DNA from: Mycobacterium sp. 050128
GTDB taxonomy: Bacteria > Actinomycetota > Actinomycetes > Mycobacteriales > Mycobacteriaceae
Reading direction: 5' to 3'
Length of the DNA: 64,000 bases
Assembly (NCBI RefSeq): GCF_036409155.1
Contig: NZ_JAZGLW010000001.1
Coordinates: 1,798,001 to 1,862,000, forward strand
In this document: piece by piece, positions 36,723-45,129 of the stretch
How the letters are laid out: each line of letters starts with the position of its first letter
Position numbering within the stretch: position 1 is the first letter of the stretch
Made by a program: the position numbers and the translations under genes
Notes under the pieces: generated by a model
What the model was told of the DNA's origin: nothing
Database searches by the model: none
Seen by the model: the letters and a program-made list of their open reading frames with translations, nothing else

Positions 36723-37055
36723 TTAGCCGCTCGGCAGCCCCATTCTGGCGGCGTACTGCGGGCAGAAATTTGTGACCGACGCGGTGATGAACAGCGCCGA
36801 CTGATTCCGGTCGAGCCCGGAGTGCTGATTGAGGTATTGGTAGGCCGCCTCTTGGTAGTCAAGCATGGCGCAGACTTCCTGGGCGTCCTCGATCAGCGCG
36901 CCATCCGGTGCGTTGGTTCCGATGCCGGCCGCGCGCACCTGGGTGAGGAAGTCGGCCGTGGTTGCATTTGCGATCGGCGCTGCGCCCCCGAATAGCGCGA
37001 TAGCCGCCAGGATTCCTATGGCCGTGGGCTTCTTCACGGCCGCAGCAACGTTCAT
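36723..37055 (-). CDS. DUF732 secreted protein
   Basis: 110 residues. Signal peptide (AIGILAAIALFGGAAPIANA) cleaved after ANA, then a DUF732 domain: TADFLTQVRAAGIG near residues 33-46 and two cysteines (EVCAMLD and NFCPQYA) that could pair. Mycobacteria have many such small exported proteins of unknown role. GGAAGGGAAAG precedes the start on the coding strand. Convergent with the P450 gene. Confidence 0.85.
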   Translation of the reverse strand: MNVAAAVKKPTAIGILAAIALFGGAAPIANATTADFLTQVRAAGIGTNAPDGALIEDAQEVCAMLDYQEAAYQYLNQHSGLDRNQSALFITASVTNFCPQYAARMGLPSG

Positions 37056-37179
37056 TCTTTCCCTTCCTTCGGAGTTTGCACACTAAGGATCCGCTTCCGC
37101 CGCCAGTCCTGCAACGGAACTTTCGACGAACGCGCACGGAACGCCGCCGGATTCGCCGGAACCAGTCAGCCGCTGCGTG

Positions 37180-38256
37180 TCAGCCCAGGCCGGGGACGAT
37201 GTCGCCGAGGCTGAAAGTGATCGGCTGTTCGAGTTGTTCGTAGGTGCACGAGCGGGGCTCGCGATCGGTACGCCACCTGCTGAACTGGGCGGTGTGTCGA
37301 AACCGCCGACCTTCCATGTGGTCGTAGCGGACCTCGACCACCCGCTCGGGCCGCAGCGGCACGAAGGACAAATCCTTGCCGGCGTTCCACCGCGACGTTT
37401 CGTTCTTGCGGGGGGTGCGCTCGCCGGCCTCGTGCGCGGCCCAGTTCCACGGGTGGTCGTCGAAAGTGGTTACCAGCGGCTGTAATTCGGCAAAGAGCCG
37501 CCGCCGCTCGGCCATCGGAAGCGCACCGATGACGCCGACCGACACCAGCTGTCCATCATCTTGATAGAGCCCGAGCAGCAGCGACCCGATCGCGTCCCCG
37601 CCGGACTTGTGCACCCGATACCCGGCGACCACACAGTCGGCAGTCCGCTCGTGCTTGATCTTGAACATGACGCGCTTGTCCGGCTGGTAGGTGATGGTCA
37701 GTGGTTTGGCGATGACGCCGTCGAGACCGGCTCCCTCGAACTCGTCGAACCAGAGCCGCGCCGTCTCGAGATCGGTGGTCGCCGGCGTGACATGGAACGC
37801 GGCGGCCGATCCGGCCGCGGAAACAGGCACCGCGTCGACCAGGGCGGCGCGCCGCTCACTGAACGGGCGCGCGGTGAAATCGTCGTCGCCGAGGGCCAGC
37901 AGATCGAATGCGATGAACGCCGCCGGGGTGTGCTCCGCGAGCATCCGCACTCGCGAATCGGCGGGGTGGATGCGCTGTTGCAGTGCCTCGAAGTCCAGGC
38001 CGTGGTCGGTGGCGATGACGATCTCACCGTCGATCACGCAGCGCGGCGGCAGCTCGGCCCGGGCCGCGGCGATCAGCTCGGGGAAGTAGCGGGTCATCGG
38101 GCGCTCGTTGCGGCTACCCAATTCGACCTGGTCGCCGTCCCGGAAGCAGATGGACCGGAAGCCGTCCCATTTGGGCTCATACGAGGATTCCGGCGGTATC
38201 GCTTTGACCGGCTTGGCCAGCATCGGCGACACCGGCGGCATGACGGGCAAGTCCAT
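37180..38256 (-). CDS. ligC: ATP-dependent DNA ligase LigC
   Basis: 358 residues, equal to M. tuberculosis LigC. The adenylation motif EPKWDGFR places the nucleophile Lys near residue 29, followed by RNERPMTRYFPE (motif Ia/III region), CVIDGEIV, DGVIAKPL, and VMFKIKHERTADCVV (motif V). The C-terminal OB-fold is complete. The start was taken at MDLPVMPPV since the frame further upstream lies beyond the divergent polD1 promoter. It seals DNA nicks in a non-essential repair role and is divergent from polD1. Confidence 0.93.
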   Translation of the reverse strand: MDLPVMPPVSPMLAKPVKAIPPESSYEPKWDGFRSICFRDGDQVELGSRNERPMTRYFPELIAAARAELPPRCVIDGEIVIATDHGLDFEALQQRIHPADSRVRMLAEHTPAAFIAFDLLALGDDDFTARPFSERRAALVDAVPVSAAGSAAAFHVTPATTDLETARLWFDEFEGAGLDGVIAKPLTITYQPDKRVMFKIKHERTADCVVAGYRVHKSGGDAIGSLLLGLYQDDGQLVSVGVIGALPMAERRRLFAELQPLVTTFDDHPWNWAAHEAGERTPRKNETSRWNAGKDLSFVPLRPERVVEVRYDHMEGRRFRHTAQFSRWRTDREPRSCTYEQLEQPITFSLGDIVPGLG

Positions 38257-38293
38257 TGGTCCATTCTGACGCGGGGCGTGCTGGAATCGAGGG

Positions 38294-39334
38294 ATGGCTG
38301 CGGCATCCGAAGAGCTCGACGTCGACGGCGTCTCGGTGCGCCTCTCCAACCCGGACAAGGTGTACTTCCCGAAGCTCGGGTCGAACGGCACCAAGCGGCG
38401 GCTCGTCGAGTACTACCGCGCCGTGGCAGGCGGCCCGATGCTGGACGCCCTGCGCAACCGGCCCACGCATCTGCAGCGCTTTCCGGACGGCATCGACGGC
38501 GAGGAGATCTATCAGAAGCGGATACCGCAGCATCATCCCGACTATTTGGAGACCTGCCGGATCACTTTTCCGTCAGGGCGGACCGCCGACGCGCTGATGG
38601 TGACGCATCCCGCCGCGATCGTGTGGGCGGCACAGATGGGCACGATCACGCTACATCCCTGGCAGGTTCGCTGTCCCGATACCGAGCACCCCGACGAGCT
38701 GCGCATCGATCTTGATCCCCAGCCCGGTGTCGGTTTCGAGCAGGCGCGTTCGGTGGCGGTGGACGTGCTGCGTCCACTGCTCGACGAGCTTGGTCTCGTC
38801 GGCTATCCCAAGACCTCCGGTGGCCGCGGGATCCACGTGTTTCTCCGGATCGCCACCGACTGGGATTTCATCGCGGTCCGACGGGCCGGCATTGCGTTGG
38901 CGCGCGAGGTCGAACGCCGCGCGCCGGACGCGGTGACCACGTCGTGGTGGAAGGAGGAACGCGGCGAGCGCATCTTCATCGACTTCAACCAAAACGCCCG
39001 GGACCGCACGATGGCCTCGCCCTACTCGGTGCGTCGGACGCCGATCGCGACCGTCTCGATGCCGTTGAGCTGGGACGAGTTAGCCGGCGCGGAGCCCGAC
39101 GATTACACGATGGCGACGGTGCCGGAACTGATGCAGGGCCGCGACGACCCGTGGGCCGGCATGGACGGGGCCGCCCAATCGCTGACCCCGTTACTGGAGA
39201 TGGTCGAGGCGGACGAGGAGCATGGCCTGGGCGATATGCCTTATCCGCCGAATTACCCCAAAATGCCCGGCGAACCGAAACGAGTGCAGCCGAGTCGGGA
39301 TACGGACCTGACCAGGAAAAACAAGTCGAATTGA
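38294..39334 (+). CDS. polD1: LigD-like primase-polymerase domain protein (PolD1, Rv3730c-like)
   Basis: 346 residues, the stand-alone version of the LigD POL domain. Active-site acidic residues are in ELRIDLDPQPGVGF near residues 135-148. The histidine-containing GGRGIHVFLRI and a later Asp (RIFIDFNQNARDRTMASPYS) complete the AEP-type site. It is an RNA/DNA polymerase that adds nucleotides at breaks or gaps. Only 37 bases separate its start from divergent ligC, the conserved arrangement for this repair pair. Confidence 0.92.
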   Translation: MAAASEELDVDGVSVRLSNPDKVYFPKLGSNGTKRRLVEYYRAVAGGPMLDALRNRPTHLQRFPDGIDGEEIYQKRIPQHHPDYLETCRITFPSGRTADALMVTHPAAIVWAAQMGTITLHPWQVRCPDTEHPDELRIDLDPQPGVGFEQARSVAVDVLRPLLDELGLVGYPKTSGGRGIHVFLRIATDWDFIAVRRAGIALAREVERRAPDAVTTSWWKEERGERIFIDFNQNARDRTMASPYSVRRTPIATVSMPLSWDELAGAEPDDYTMATVPELMQGRDDPWAGMDGAAQSLTPLLEMVEADEEHGLGDMPYPPNYPKMPGEPKRVQPSRDTDLTRKNKSN

Positions 39335-39504
39335 ATGACAGTGTTCGCTGGGTGCACATCCAGAAAGTCATAATTTTCCGCATTCACCAGTCCCGTGCAG
39401 GGCATATTCTGGCATTCTGACAGCTAAATCATCGCGTTTCGCCGCGGAGGGGAATTACTGCGAGCGAGCCGACAATGGCCGGGGGCCTGAAGGACGGAGT
39501 GGCC

Positions 39505-39624
39505 ATGCCTGGCCTGAGGAGCAAGCTCATTATCGCGGCGATTCTCGCGGCCGCCGCCGCCGCGACCGCCGGGTGCACCGCGCCGCTCACAATCGACTGC
39601 AGCCCCTACACCTGCACTGCCTAA
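39505..39624 (+). CDS. Tiny lipoprotein
   Basis: 39 residues. Basic start (MPGLRSK), hydrophobic core LIIAAILAAAAAATAG and lipobox TAGC give a complete lipoprotein signal; the mature peptide is only ~18 residues and contains two more Cys. AGGACGGAG lies 6-7 bases before the ATG; an in-frame ATG at 39475 lacks such a site. Function unknown. Confidence 0.55.
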   Translation: MPGLRSKLIIAAILAAAAAATAGCTAPLTIDCSPYTCTA

Positions 39625-39827
39625 TTCCTGACGGGCGAGGCACCGGTCGGCAGTATCAGCATCGTCAGCGGGAATTTCAGCGCTGCGCCGCCGCCGGAGA
39701 TCGTGCAGTAGACGATTTCCATTTCCAGCGGCGTCTGACCGATCGGCCGGGTCTGCATGTTCAGGTGGGGCTCGAGGTGATGGGGAGTGGCGAGCCAGTT
39801 GAGGCCGCGTTGGATCGACTCTCTCAT
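39621..39827 (-). CDS. Possible small hypothetical protein
   Basis: 68 residues (MRESIQRGLNWLATPHHLEP at the start). Amino-acid composition is plausible and a KFPLTMLILPTG segment is hydrophobic, but no ribosome site or family is recognised. It overlaps the tiny lipoprotein tail by four bases on the other strand. May be real or chance. Confidence 0.35.
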   Translation of the reverse strand: MRESIQRGLNWLATPHHLEPHLNMQTRPIGQTPLEMEIVYCTISGGGAALKFPLTMLILPTGASPVRN

Positions 39828-40041
39828 GCGTTCGACTGTACGCCCGCGGTGAAAGTTATTGCCGCACGCGAATTTTCAAATGCATGGGGCGGCGCCGGTG
39901 CAAATGGCAGCGCTGAATTAGTGAGAATTCCACATGCGTTTCGCCCGTCGATTTGGGAAACGTGACGCTGTGAATTCACTCGCGGCGTACTTGGGTTCAA
40001 CCAAATGCGAAGTGACCCGGGGCCATTCGTCGGCGAACCGA

Positions 40042-40950
40042 CTACGACTGTGCCGGCTGCGGCACAAATCCCGGCTGGCCCGCCAATGTGCGCGGTGCGC
40101 CGTCGCGTGACCGCAATATCCGGGCGGCGACGAGTGCGATCAGGGCACCCGCCACGCCGGCGGTCGGTGCCGGCCCGGCCGGTCCACAGAGCACCATGTA
40201 TCCGAACGCGGAGCCGACCGCGAGCAAAGCGGAGTGCACAAAGGTCCAGCGGATGGTGGAGCGCAGCCGGAAGGACACGGCGATACCCAGCAACAGCGCG
40301 ACAACGTGACCAACCGCGGTGAAGTCTGCGCTCAACGCCGCGGCGATGGCGTTGCCCATCCACCAGCCGATCCACACCGGTCGCCAGCGCGACGGCATCG
40401 ATGCCGTGAGCGCGCCCAGGACGCACACGGCGCCGTAGCTCATCCCCACATCGGTGGCGCGCGCCAAGGACATCGGCAGCCAGCCTGCGGTCAACGCGGT
40501 GGTGAGCCAGACGGCTACGACCAACGTGGCGCCGATATGGCCGAGTGCGAACGCGATGACCAAACCCTTGCTGCGCCAGATCAGTTCGCCCAGAGCCAGC
40601 AGACACACCAGGCCCGGTAACCACAGCAGCACGTGGCCGCCGTCGCTGACGAACGCGCTGCCGACCAACGTGACGATTTGGCCGTGCGCCAGATTGTGCA
40701 AATTGGTGCTCATCTCCCGCACCGCGACGTCGTGCACATGCGGACCGAGCGCCGTCAGCAGGAAAGACACCCCAAGCAGCATGGCGGTGTACACGATGGT
40801 GACCGGCAACCACGCCGCTACCGACAGCACCCGCGAGCCCCACTGTGTCGGGCGGTTCTCAATACGAAGCACGGCGGTTGCACCTTCGGGGGTCCGGGCG
40901 ACTATTGGCGGCCAATGGTCACCGTTTCGGGCAACAGCCATGTCCGGCAT
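40042..40950 (-). CDS. Rhomboid-like membrane protein
   Basis: 302 residues from the ATG at MPDMAVAR, behind GAGGGGGGA. Six or more membrane helices. The layout resembles actinobacterial rhomboid-like proteins: NLHNLAHGQ near 81, ALGHIGATLVVAVW near 130, DVGMSYGAVCVLG near 161 (place of the catalytic Ser), and FTAVGHVVALLLG near 207 (place of the catalytic His). The first 45 residues are cytoplasmic. Whether it is an active protease is uncertain. A 55-residue ORF ends two bases before its start and may be coupled to it. Confidence 0.78.
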   Translation of the reverse strand: MPDMAVARNGDHWPPIVARTPEGATAVLRIENRPTQWGSRVLSVAAWLPVTIVYTAMLLGVSFLLTALGPHVHDVAVREMSTNLHNLAHGQIVTLVGSAFVSDGGHVLLWLPGLVCLLALGELIWRSKGLVIAFALGHIGATLVVAVWLTTALTAGWLPMSLARATDVGMSYGAVCVLGALTASMPSRWRPVWIGWWMGNAIAAALSADFTAVGHVVALLLGIAVSFRLRSTIRWTFVHSALLAVGSAFGYMVLCGPAGPAPTAGVAGALIALVAARILRSRDGAPRTLAGQPGFVPQPAQS

Positions 40951-40952
40951 GC

Positions 40953-41120
40953 CTATTCCCCCCTCGCAGCGCTGACCACCATTGTGACGGAACCGGCGGG
41001 GTGCGGCCGGTGAGACCAATCACAGTCGCGGGCCGGCAGGTAGCCCGCGGCGATCTCGGTGACGGCCAGGTGCGGGCTCAGTCCGTGCCGGAGCGACGGA
41101 TGCAGCTCGAACAGCGTCAT
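40953..41120 (-). CDS. Small ORF coupled to the rhomboid-like gene
   Basis: 55 residues beginning MTLFELHPSLRHGLSPHLAV. Third codon positions are strongly G/C, as in real genes of this genome. Its stop (TAG) is two bases from the rhomboid-like ATG, and its last codons carry that gene's ribosome site. No known family. It may be a real small protein or a coupling leader peptide. Confidence 0.45.
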   Translation of the reverse strand: MTLFELHPSLRHGLSPHLAVTEIAAGYLPARDCDWSHRPHPAGSVTMVVSAARGE

Positions 41121-41228
41121 GCTTCTAAATTGAGGTCTGCAGCGCCGGCGTGCCACGTTCTTAACCGATTTTTCACACCCGGGTGCTCAATCTTCACGGT
41201 TTCGGCGCGAATGCTCGGCCCGGCAGGC

Positions 41229-41430
41229 TTAGCCGGCGGCCTTCGCGATGACGAACGGCACGTCGTCGGGGCTGCCTCGCGCTGCGGCAATCAACTCCCG
41301 CGCGGTCCGCCGCGCGCCAGAATCGCCGCGTCGCGGTCGTCGGGCAGCGTGTAGGTGGTCACGTCGTCGAGCGCACCGGAGCTCACCGCGGCGGGCCCAG
41401 CAGGAGGCGGCGGCCACGCTGATCGACGCT
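41229..41430 (-). pseudogene. Decayed gene fragment, unidentified
   Basis: On the minus strand two frames carry natural-looking protein: ALDDVTTYTLPDDRDAAILA in one, then RTARELIAAARGSPDDVPFV in the next, ending at a TAA near 41229. Joining them needs a frameshift near 41315. The family is not recognised. The neighbouring SDR stub suggests that this whole stretch has been deleted or degraded. Confidence 0.4.
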
Positions 41431-41486
41431 TCGCTGCACCCTTGACGACGTCGTCCCGCGGCTGCTAAACATGGCCTGCGTCACTA

Positions 41487-41504
41487 TTTGGGCGATCGCC
41501 CAAA
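41487..41504. promoter_or_regulatory. Palindromic operator 1 of cluster B
   Basis: TTTGGGCGATCGCCCAAA is a perfect 18-base palindrome. Near-identical sites occur at 46058 and 47136. It lies ~100 bases before the P450 gene, with a truncated SDR stub between. Probably the binding site of the TetR protein encoded at 42848-43465. Confidence 0.7.
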
Positions 41505-41525
41505 AGGGACGCGGTGGAGGTTGAC

Positions 41526-41576
41526 ATGGGCAAGGTCGCATTCGTCAGCGGTGCGGCGCGCAGCTGCCTGAACTAA
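41526..41576 (+). pseudogene. Truncated SDR N-terminus
   Basis: Encodes MGKVAFVSGAARSCLN then TAA. The first twelve residues match the usual start of actinobacterial SDRs (GKVAFxTGAARGxG), but the cofactor-binding glycines and the rest are missing. It reads like the start of an SDR gene left by a deletion; it could now work only as a leader peptide for the P450, which starts 13 bases later. Confidence 0.5.
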
Positions 41577-41588
41577 GGGAAAGCATCG

Positions 41589-42791
41589 ATGACTGTCACC
41601 AAGGACACCGAGGTCTACTACGACCCCTATGACGTCGACATCAACACCGACCCGTACCCCACGTACGCGCGACTGCGCGAAGAGGCCCCGCTGTATTACA
41701 ACGAGCAATACGACTTCTGGGCGGTATCAAGGCATTCCGACGTCGAGCACGGGCTGGCCAACTGGCAGACGTTCTCGAACCGTCGCAGCGACATCCTCGA
41801 ACTGGTGCAGTCGAAGTTCGACATGCCCCGCGGCGTGATGATGTTCCAGGACCCGCCCGAGCACACGATGCTGCGCGGGCTGATGTCGCGGGTGTTCACG
41901 CCGCGCCGGATGGCCGAAATCGAAGACCAGATCCGGCGCTACTGCGTGCGCTGCCTGGATCCGCTCGTCGGTACGTCGGGATTCGACATCATTGCCGAGC
42001 TTGCGTCGATGATGCCCATGCGAGTGATCGGCATGCTGTTGGGAATTCCCGAGTCCGAACAGGTTTCGGTTCGCGACGCCAACGACGCCAATCTGCGCAC
42101 CAAGCCGGGTGCGCCGCTGAAGGTCGCCAACGCCGATTCCATCGCCGATGGCCGCATCTACGCCGACTACGTCGAATGGCGATCGAAGAACCCGTCCGAC
42201 GACCTGATGACCACGCTGCTCAATGTCGAGTTCGACGACGAAGACGGGGTGCATCGAAAGCTGACCCGCAAGGAGGTCCTGCACTACACCCAGGTGGTGG
42301 CCGGTGCGGGAAACGAGACCACGGGACGGCTGATCGGTTGGCTGGCCAAGGTGCTCGCCGAAAACCCGGATCAGCGCGCCGAAATCCACCGGGACCGCTC
42401 ACTGCTGAACCGCGCCGTTGACGAGACATTGCGCTTCGAACCCACGGGACCGCACGTGGCACGTTGGATGGCAAAGGATTTCGAGTGCTATGGGAGGACC
42501 GTTCCGGCAGGCAGCGCGATGTTGCTGCTGTTCGGCGCCGCTAACCGTGACCCCCGCCGCTACGCCGATCCGGACAGCTTCAACATCCATCGCGACAACA
42601 TCTCGCACATCACCTTCGGAAAAGGTGTGCACTACTGCCTGGGGGCGAACCTGGCCCGACTGGAGGGCCGTGTCGCACTCGACGAGATCCTTAACCGCTG
42701 GCCGGAATGGGATATCGATTACGACACAGCACAACTCGCTTCGACCTCGACCGTGCGCGGCTGGGAGCGGTTGCGGATCGTGCTGCCGTAG
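41589..42791 (+). CDS. Cytochrome P450, cluster B
   Basis: 400 residues. Helix I is VVAGAGNETTGRLIG, with Asn-Glu in place of His-Glu as in some mycobacterial P450s. ExxR is DETLR, and the heme loop is ITFGKGVHYCLGANLARLEG. AAGGGAAAGCATCG precedes the ATG. It would hydroxylate an alicyclic or terpenoid-like substrate if cluster B is read as a degradation pathway; that is inference. Electron partners are not adjacent. Confidence 0.93.
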   Translation: MTVTKDTEVYYDPYDVDINTDPYPTYARLREEAPLYYNEQYDFWAVSRHSDVEHGLANWQTFSNRRSDILELVQSKFDMPRGVMMFQDPPEHTMLRGLMSRVFTPRRMAEIEDQIRRYCVRCLDPLVGTSGFDIIAELASMMPMRVIGMLLGIPESEQVSVRDANDANLRTKPGAPLKVANADSIADGRIYADYVEWRSKNPSDDLMTTLLNVEFDDEDGVHRKLTRKEVLHYTQVVAGAGNETTGRLIGWLAKVLAENPDQRAEIHRDRSLLNRAVDETLRFEPTGPHVARWMAKDFECYGRTVPAGSAMLLLFGAANRDPRRYADPDSFNIHRDNISHITFGKGVHYCLGANLARLEGRVALDEILNRWPEWDIDYDTAQLASTSTVRGWERLRIVLP

Positions 42792-42847
42792 CCCCGGGCG
42801 CGCTGCAGCCCGGCGTGGCACCCGGCCATCACAGTCGCGGGTGCGAC

Positions 42848-43465
42848 TCAGCCCCGCGCGCCGCGATCACGGCGATTCTTCGGCTCCGGCATTTCGTATC
42901 GGTCCAGGAGTCGGTTCACCAGTGCGATGGCCGCGTCGTGGCCCCCGGAGGAACCCAGACCCTCTTCCAGGATCAGGGTGCGGCCGATTGAGGCGATGAA
43001 GACCGCGATGGCCGCCGGCGGGAACTCGTCGGTGTCGATGTCGTGTTGGCGGATGATGAAGTTCAGCGCGGTGATTTGTTGCTCGCGCCACCGGTCCGAC
43101 CATGCGGCGATTTCCGCGCGAATCTCCTTGCGGTGGTTGGCAAGTCCCATGAACTCCAGCAGCAGCCGGGTGTCCTTGGGTGCGATCAGCGTTTCCCAGA
43201 AGGCGTGCAGCGGACGGTCGGATGACAGTGCTGCCTGCTGCCGTTCCAGGTAGACGGCGGCGCCGCTGCGGAAGACGGCCAGATACAGCTCGTCCATCGT
43301 GGGGAAGTAGTAGTGCACCAGGGCCGGTTTGACGCCGGCCTTGGTGGCAACCCGACGCGACGTCGCCGCGGCGTAACCCTCCTCGACCATGATCTGGCTC
43401 GTCGCGGCCACCAGCATGTCGCGCGTCGTCCAGTCGCGCGCCTTCGGTCGCTCGGATGCGGTCAC
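42848..43465 (-). CDS. TetR-family regulator of cluster B
   Basis: 205 residues. HTH: TSRRVATKAGVKPALVHYYF (residues 36-55), a common motif in actinobacterial TetR repressors of catabolic genes. The C-terminal domain is helical with several Trp. It lies between the P450 and the companion-Rieske operon and is the only regulator in cluster B. It is the best candidate to bind the three GCGATCGC-cored palindromes. Confidence 0.87.
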   Translation of the reverse strand: MTASERPKARDWTTRDMLVAATSQIMVEEGYAAATSRRVATKAGVKPALVHYYFPTMDELYLAVFRSGAAVYLERQQAALSSDRPLHAFWETLIAPKDTRLLLEFMGLANHRKEIRAEIAAWSDRWREQQITALNFIIRQHDIDTDEFPPAAIAVFIASIGRTLILEEGLGSSGGHDAAIALVNRLLDRYEMPEPKNRRDRGARG

Positions 43466-43477
43466 AGTCTGGTCATA

Positions 43478-43807
43478 TCACACAGCAGGTTCGGCGACCA
43501 TGTCGAAGAACGCGGCACCGGAGTCCGGGATGCGGTTCTGTTTGAACACGTTGACCGCGTAGGAGACCAGAATCATCGAATACAGAAGGTGCAGCAGCCG
43601 TTCGGCCTCCTCGGGCAACTCGTTGATGTCGAGGCCATTCAGATAGGCGATGGCTTCCTCGGCTCTCGGAGCAATGGCGTCGTAGAAACTGACGAGTTCG
43701 TCGTACGGTTTCTGTAGGCGCGCCCGGTAGCGCTGCGCCCGCGTCGGTAACGCCCAATCGGAGACGAACGGTTCGAGGTCGGCAAACCCTTCGGGCAATT
43801 CGGTCAT
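43478..43807 (-). CDS. Small helical Rieske-companion protein (copy 3)
   Basis: 109 residues from the ATG in a TGATG overlap with the Rieske stop; an upstream in-frame start (43822) is possible. Shares FADLEPF, FYDAIAPRAEEAIAYLNG, LPEEAERLLHLLYSMILVSY and VPDSGAA-like IPDSGAAFFD with copy 1. More divergent than copies 1 and 2 are from each other, matching the divergence of its oxygenase partner. Confidence 0.8.
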   Translation of the reverse strand: MTELPEGFADLEPFVSDWALPTRAQRYRARLQKPYDELVSFYDAIAPRAEEAIAYLNGLDINELPEEAERLLHLLYSMILVSYAVNVFKQNRIPDSGAAFFDMVAEPAV

Positions 43808-45129
43808 CACGACTCCCCGCACTGGTAGGCGTTGACCGTGTCACGGATGACCGTGTGGAACTGGCGGATCAGCAGTTCCTGGTCGCTGAGGTGGAAAGTG
43901 TTCTGCGCTCGCGTCTTCAGGGCCGAGTGGGTCGCCTCGATCGTGTTCACGTCCTGCATGGCGAACTCGATCGTGCTGTCGACCACCAGCTCCTGTGCCA
44001 GCCGATCGCGGGCGTTCTCCGGCGGCACGAAGTACATGTCGATCTCATAAATGTGGGAATCGACCGTCTCCGGCCAGTAGGTGTAGGTGATGTAGTAGCC
44101 ACGCGCCCAGATCTGGATCGAAATGTTTGGAAATACCCAGAATTGGTCGTTGCCCCACGATGCGATATTGCCGCGGTTGAGGAACCCGGACTCGCCGCGG
44201 CCGTCGTTTTCCAGGCCGATGTCTGGCACGTCATCCGGGCCGAAAAGCCCGGCACGGAACAGCTTGTAGACCCAACGCTGGTCTTGGCGGGCCGGTCCTG
44301 CGGTGCCGGGCTCGCGCGGCGGCAACGGTGGCGGGCCAGGAACCGAGGTCAGCATGTGCGGCCGGAACAGCTCGTAGTGGTAGGAGTCGACGGGCGGCAC
44401 CATCTTCTCGGCCTTGGAGACATCGGGATCGATGAAGCGGCCGTGCACATACGGCGGGTGATACCACTCGCAGACCGAGTCGACGGCCAGTTTCCAGTTG
44501 CCTTTGATCCGAGTGGAAAAGCCGTAGTGCTGGGTCATCTTGGAGAACGGGTACGCCTCGATGCTCAACAGGGCATCGCCCAGGAAGCTGCGCAGCGGCA
44601 ACGGAACTCGTCCTGGTTTGGCGGCGAGGTTGACGAAGATGAAGCCCGCCCACACCTCGCAGTGCACCGGCGGCATGCCCAGGCTGCTCTTGTCGAGGTT
44701 GAAGAACTCTTCCTCGTTGGTGATGTGATTGACCTTGCCGTCCAGGCCGTAGCGCCAACCGTGGTACTTGCAGGAGAACGCGCGGCAGGTGCCGGATGAC
44801 TCCTGGCCGGGGTGTTCTTGCCAGACGACCTTGTTTCCGCGGTGTGCGCACACATTATGGAACGCGTGCACGGTGTCGTCGAGGTCGCGGGCGATCACGA
44901 TCGAAGCGAGTCGACCGGGCAGGTCACGGGTGAAGTACGAGCCCTTTTTGGGTAGCCGCTCAATGCGCCCGACGCACAACCAGTTTCGTTCGAAGACGGC
45001 TGTGCGTTCGGCGGCGAAGAACTCGTCGGAGATCGAGTCCTCGTAGTTGACCGGACCGGTACCCAATTCGGGATAATCGGTGGTGAACTTGCCGCGGCCG
45101 GTGGACAGCCGCTGCTGGATGCTGGTCAC
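43807..45129 (-). CDS. Rieske non-heme iron oxygenase, alpha subunit (copy 3)
   Basis: 440 residues from a GTG overlapping the crotonase stop (GTGA); the frame stays open upstream inside the crotonase gene but that extension is Arg/Pro-rich shadow. Rieske ligands: CAH at 94-96 and CKYHGW from 120, again 23 residues apart with extra Cys115. The catalytic part has NWKLAVDSVCEWYHPPYVH. The probable third ligand lies in FAMQDVNTIEATH. It belongs to the same unusual subfamily as copies 1 and 2. Coupled to companion copy 3. Confidence 0.92.
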   Translation of the reverse strand: MTSIQQRLSTGRGKFTTDYPELGTGPVNYEDSISDEFFAAERTAVFERNWLCVGRIERLPKKGSYFTRDLPGRLASIVIARDLDDTVHAFHNVCAHRGNKVVWQEHPGQESSGTCRAFSCKYHGWRYGLDGKVNHITNEEEFFNLDKSSLGMPPVHCEVWAGFIFVNLAAKPGRVPLPLRSFLGDALLSIEAYPFSKMTQHYGFSTRIKGNWKLAVDSVCEWYHPPYVHGRFIDPDVSKAEKMVPPVDSYHYELFRPHMLTSVPGPPPLPPREPGTAGPARQDQRWVYKLFRAGLFGPDDVPDIGLENDGRGESGFLNRGNIASWGNDQFWVFPNISIQIWARGYYITYTYWPETVDSHIYEIDMYFVPPENARDRLAQELVVDSTIEFAMQDVNTIEATHSALKTRAQNTFHLSDQELLIRQFHTVIRDTVNAYQCGES

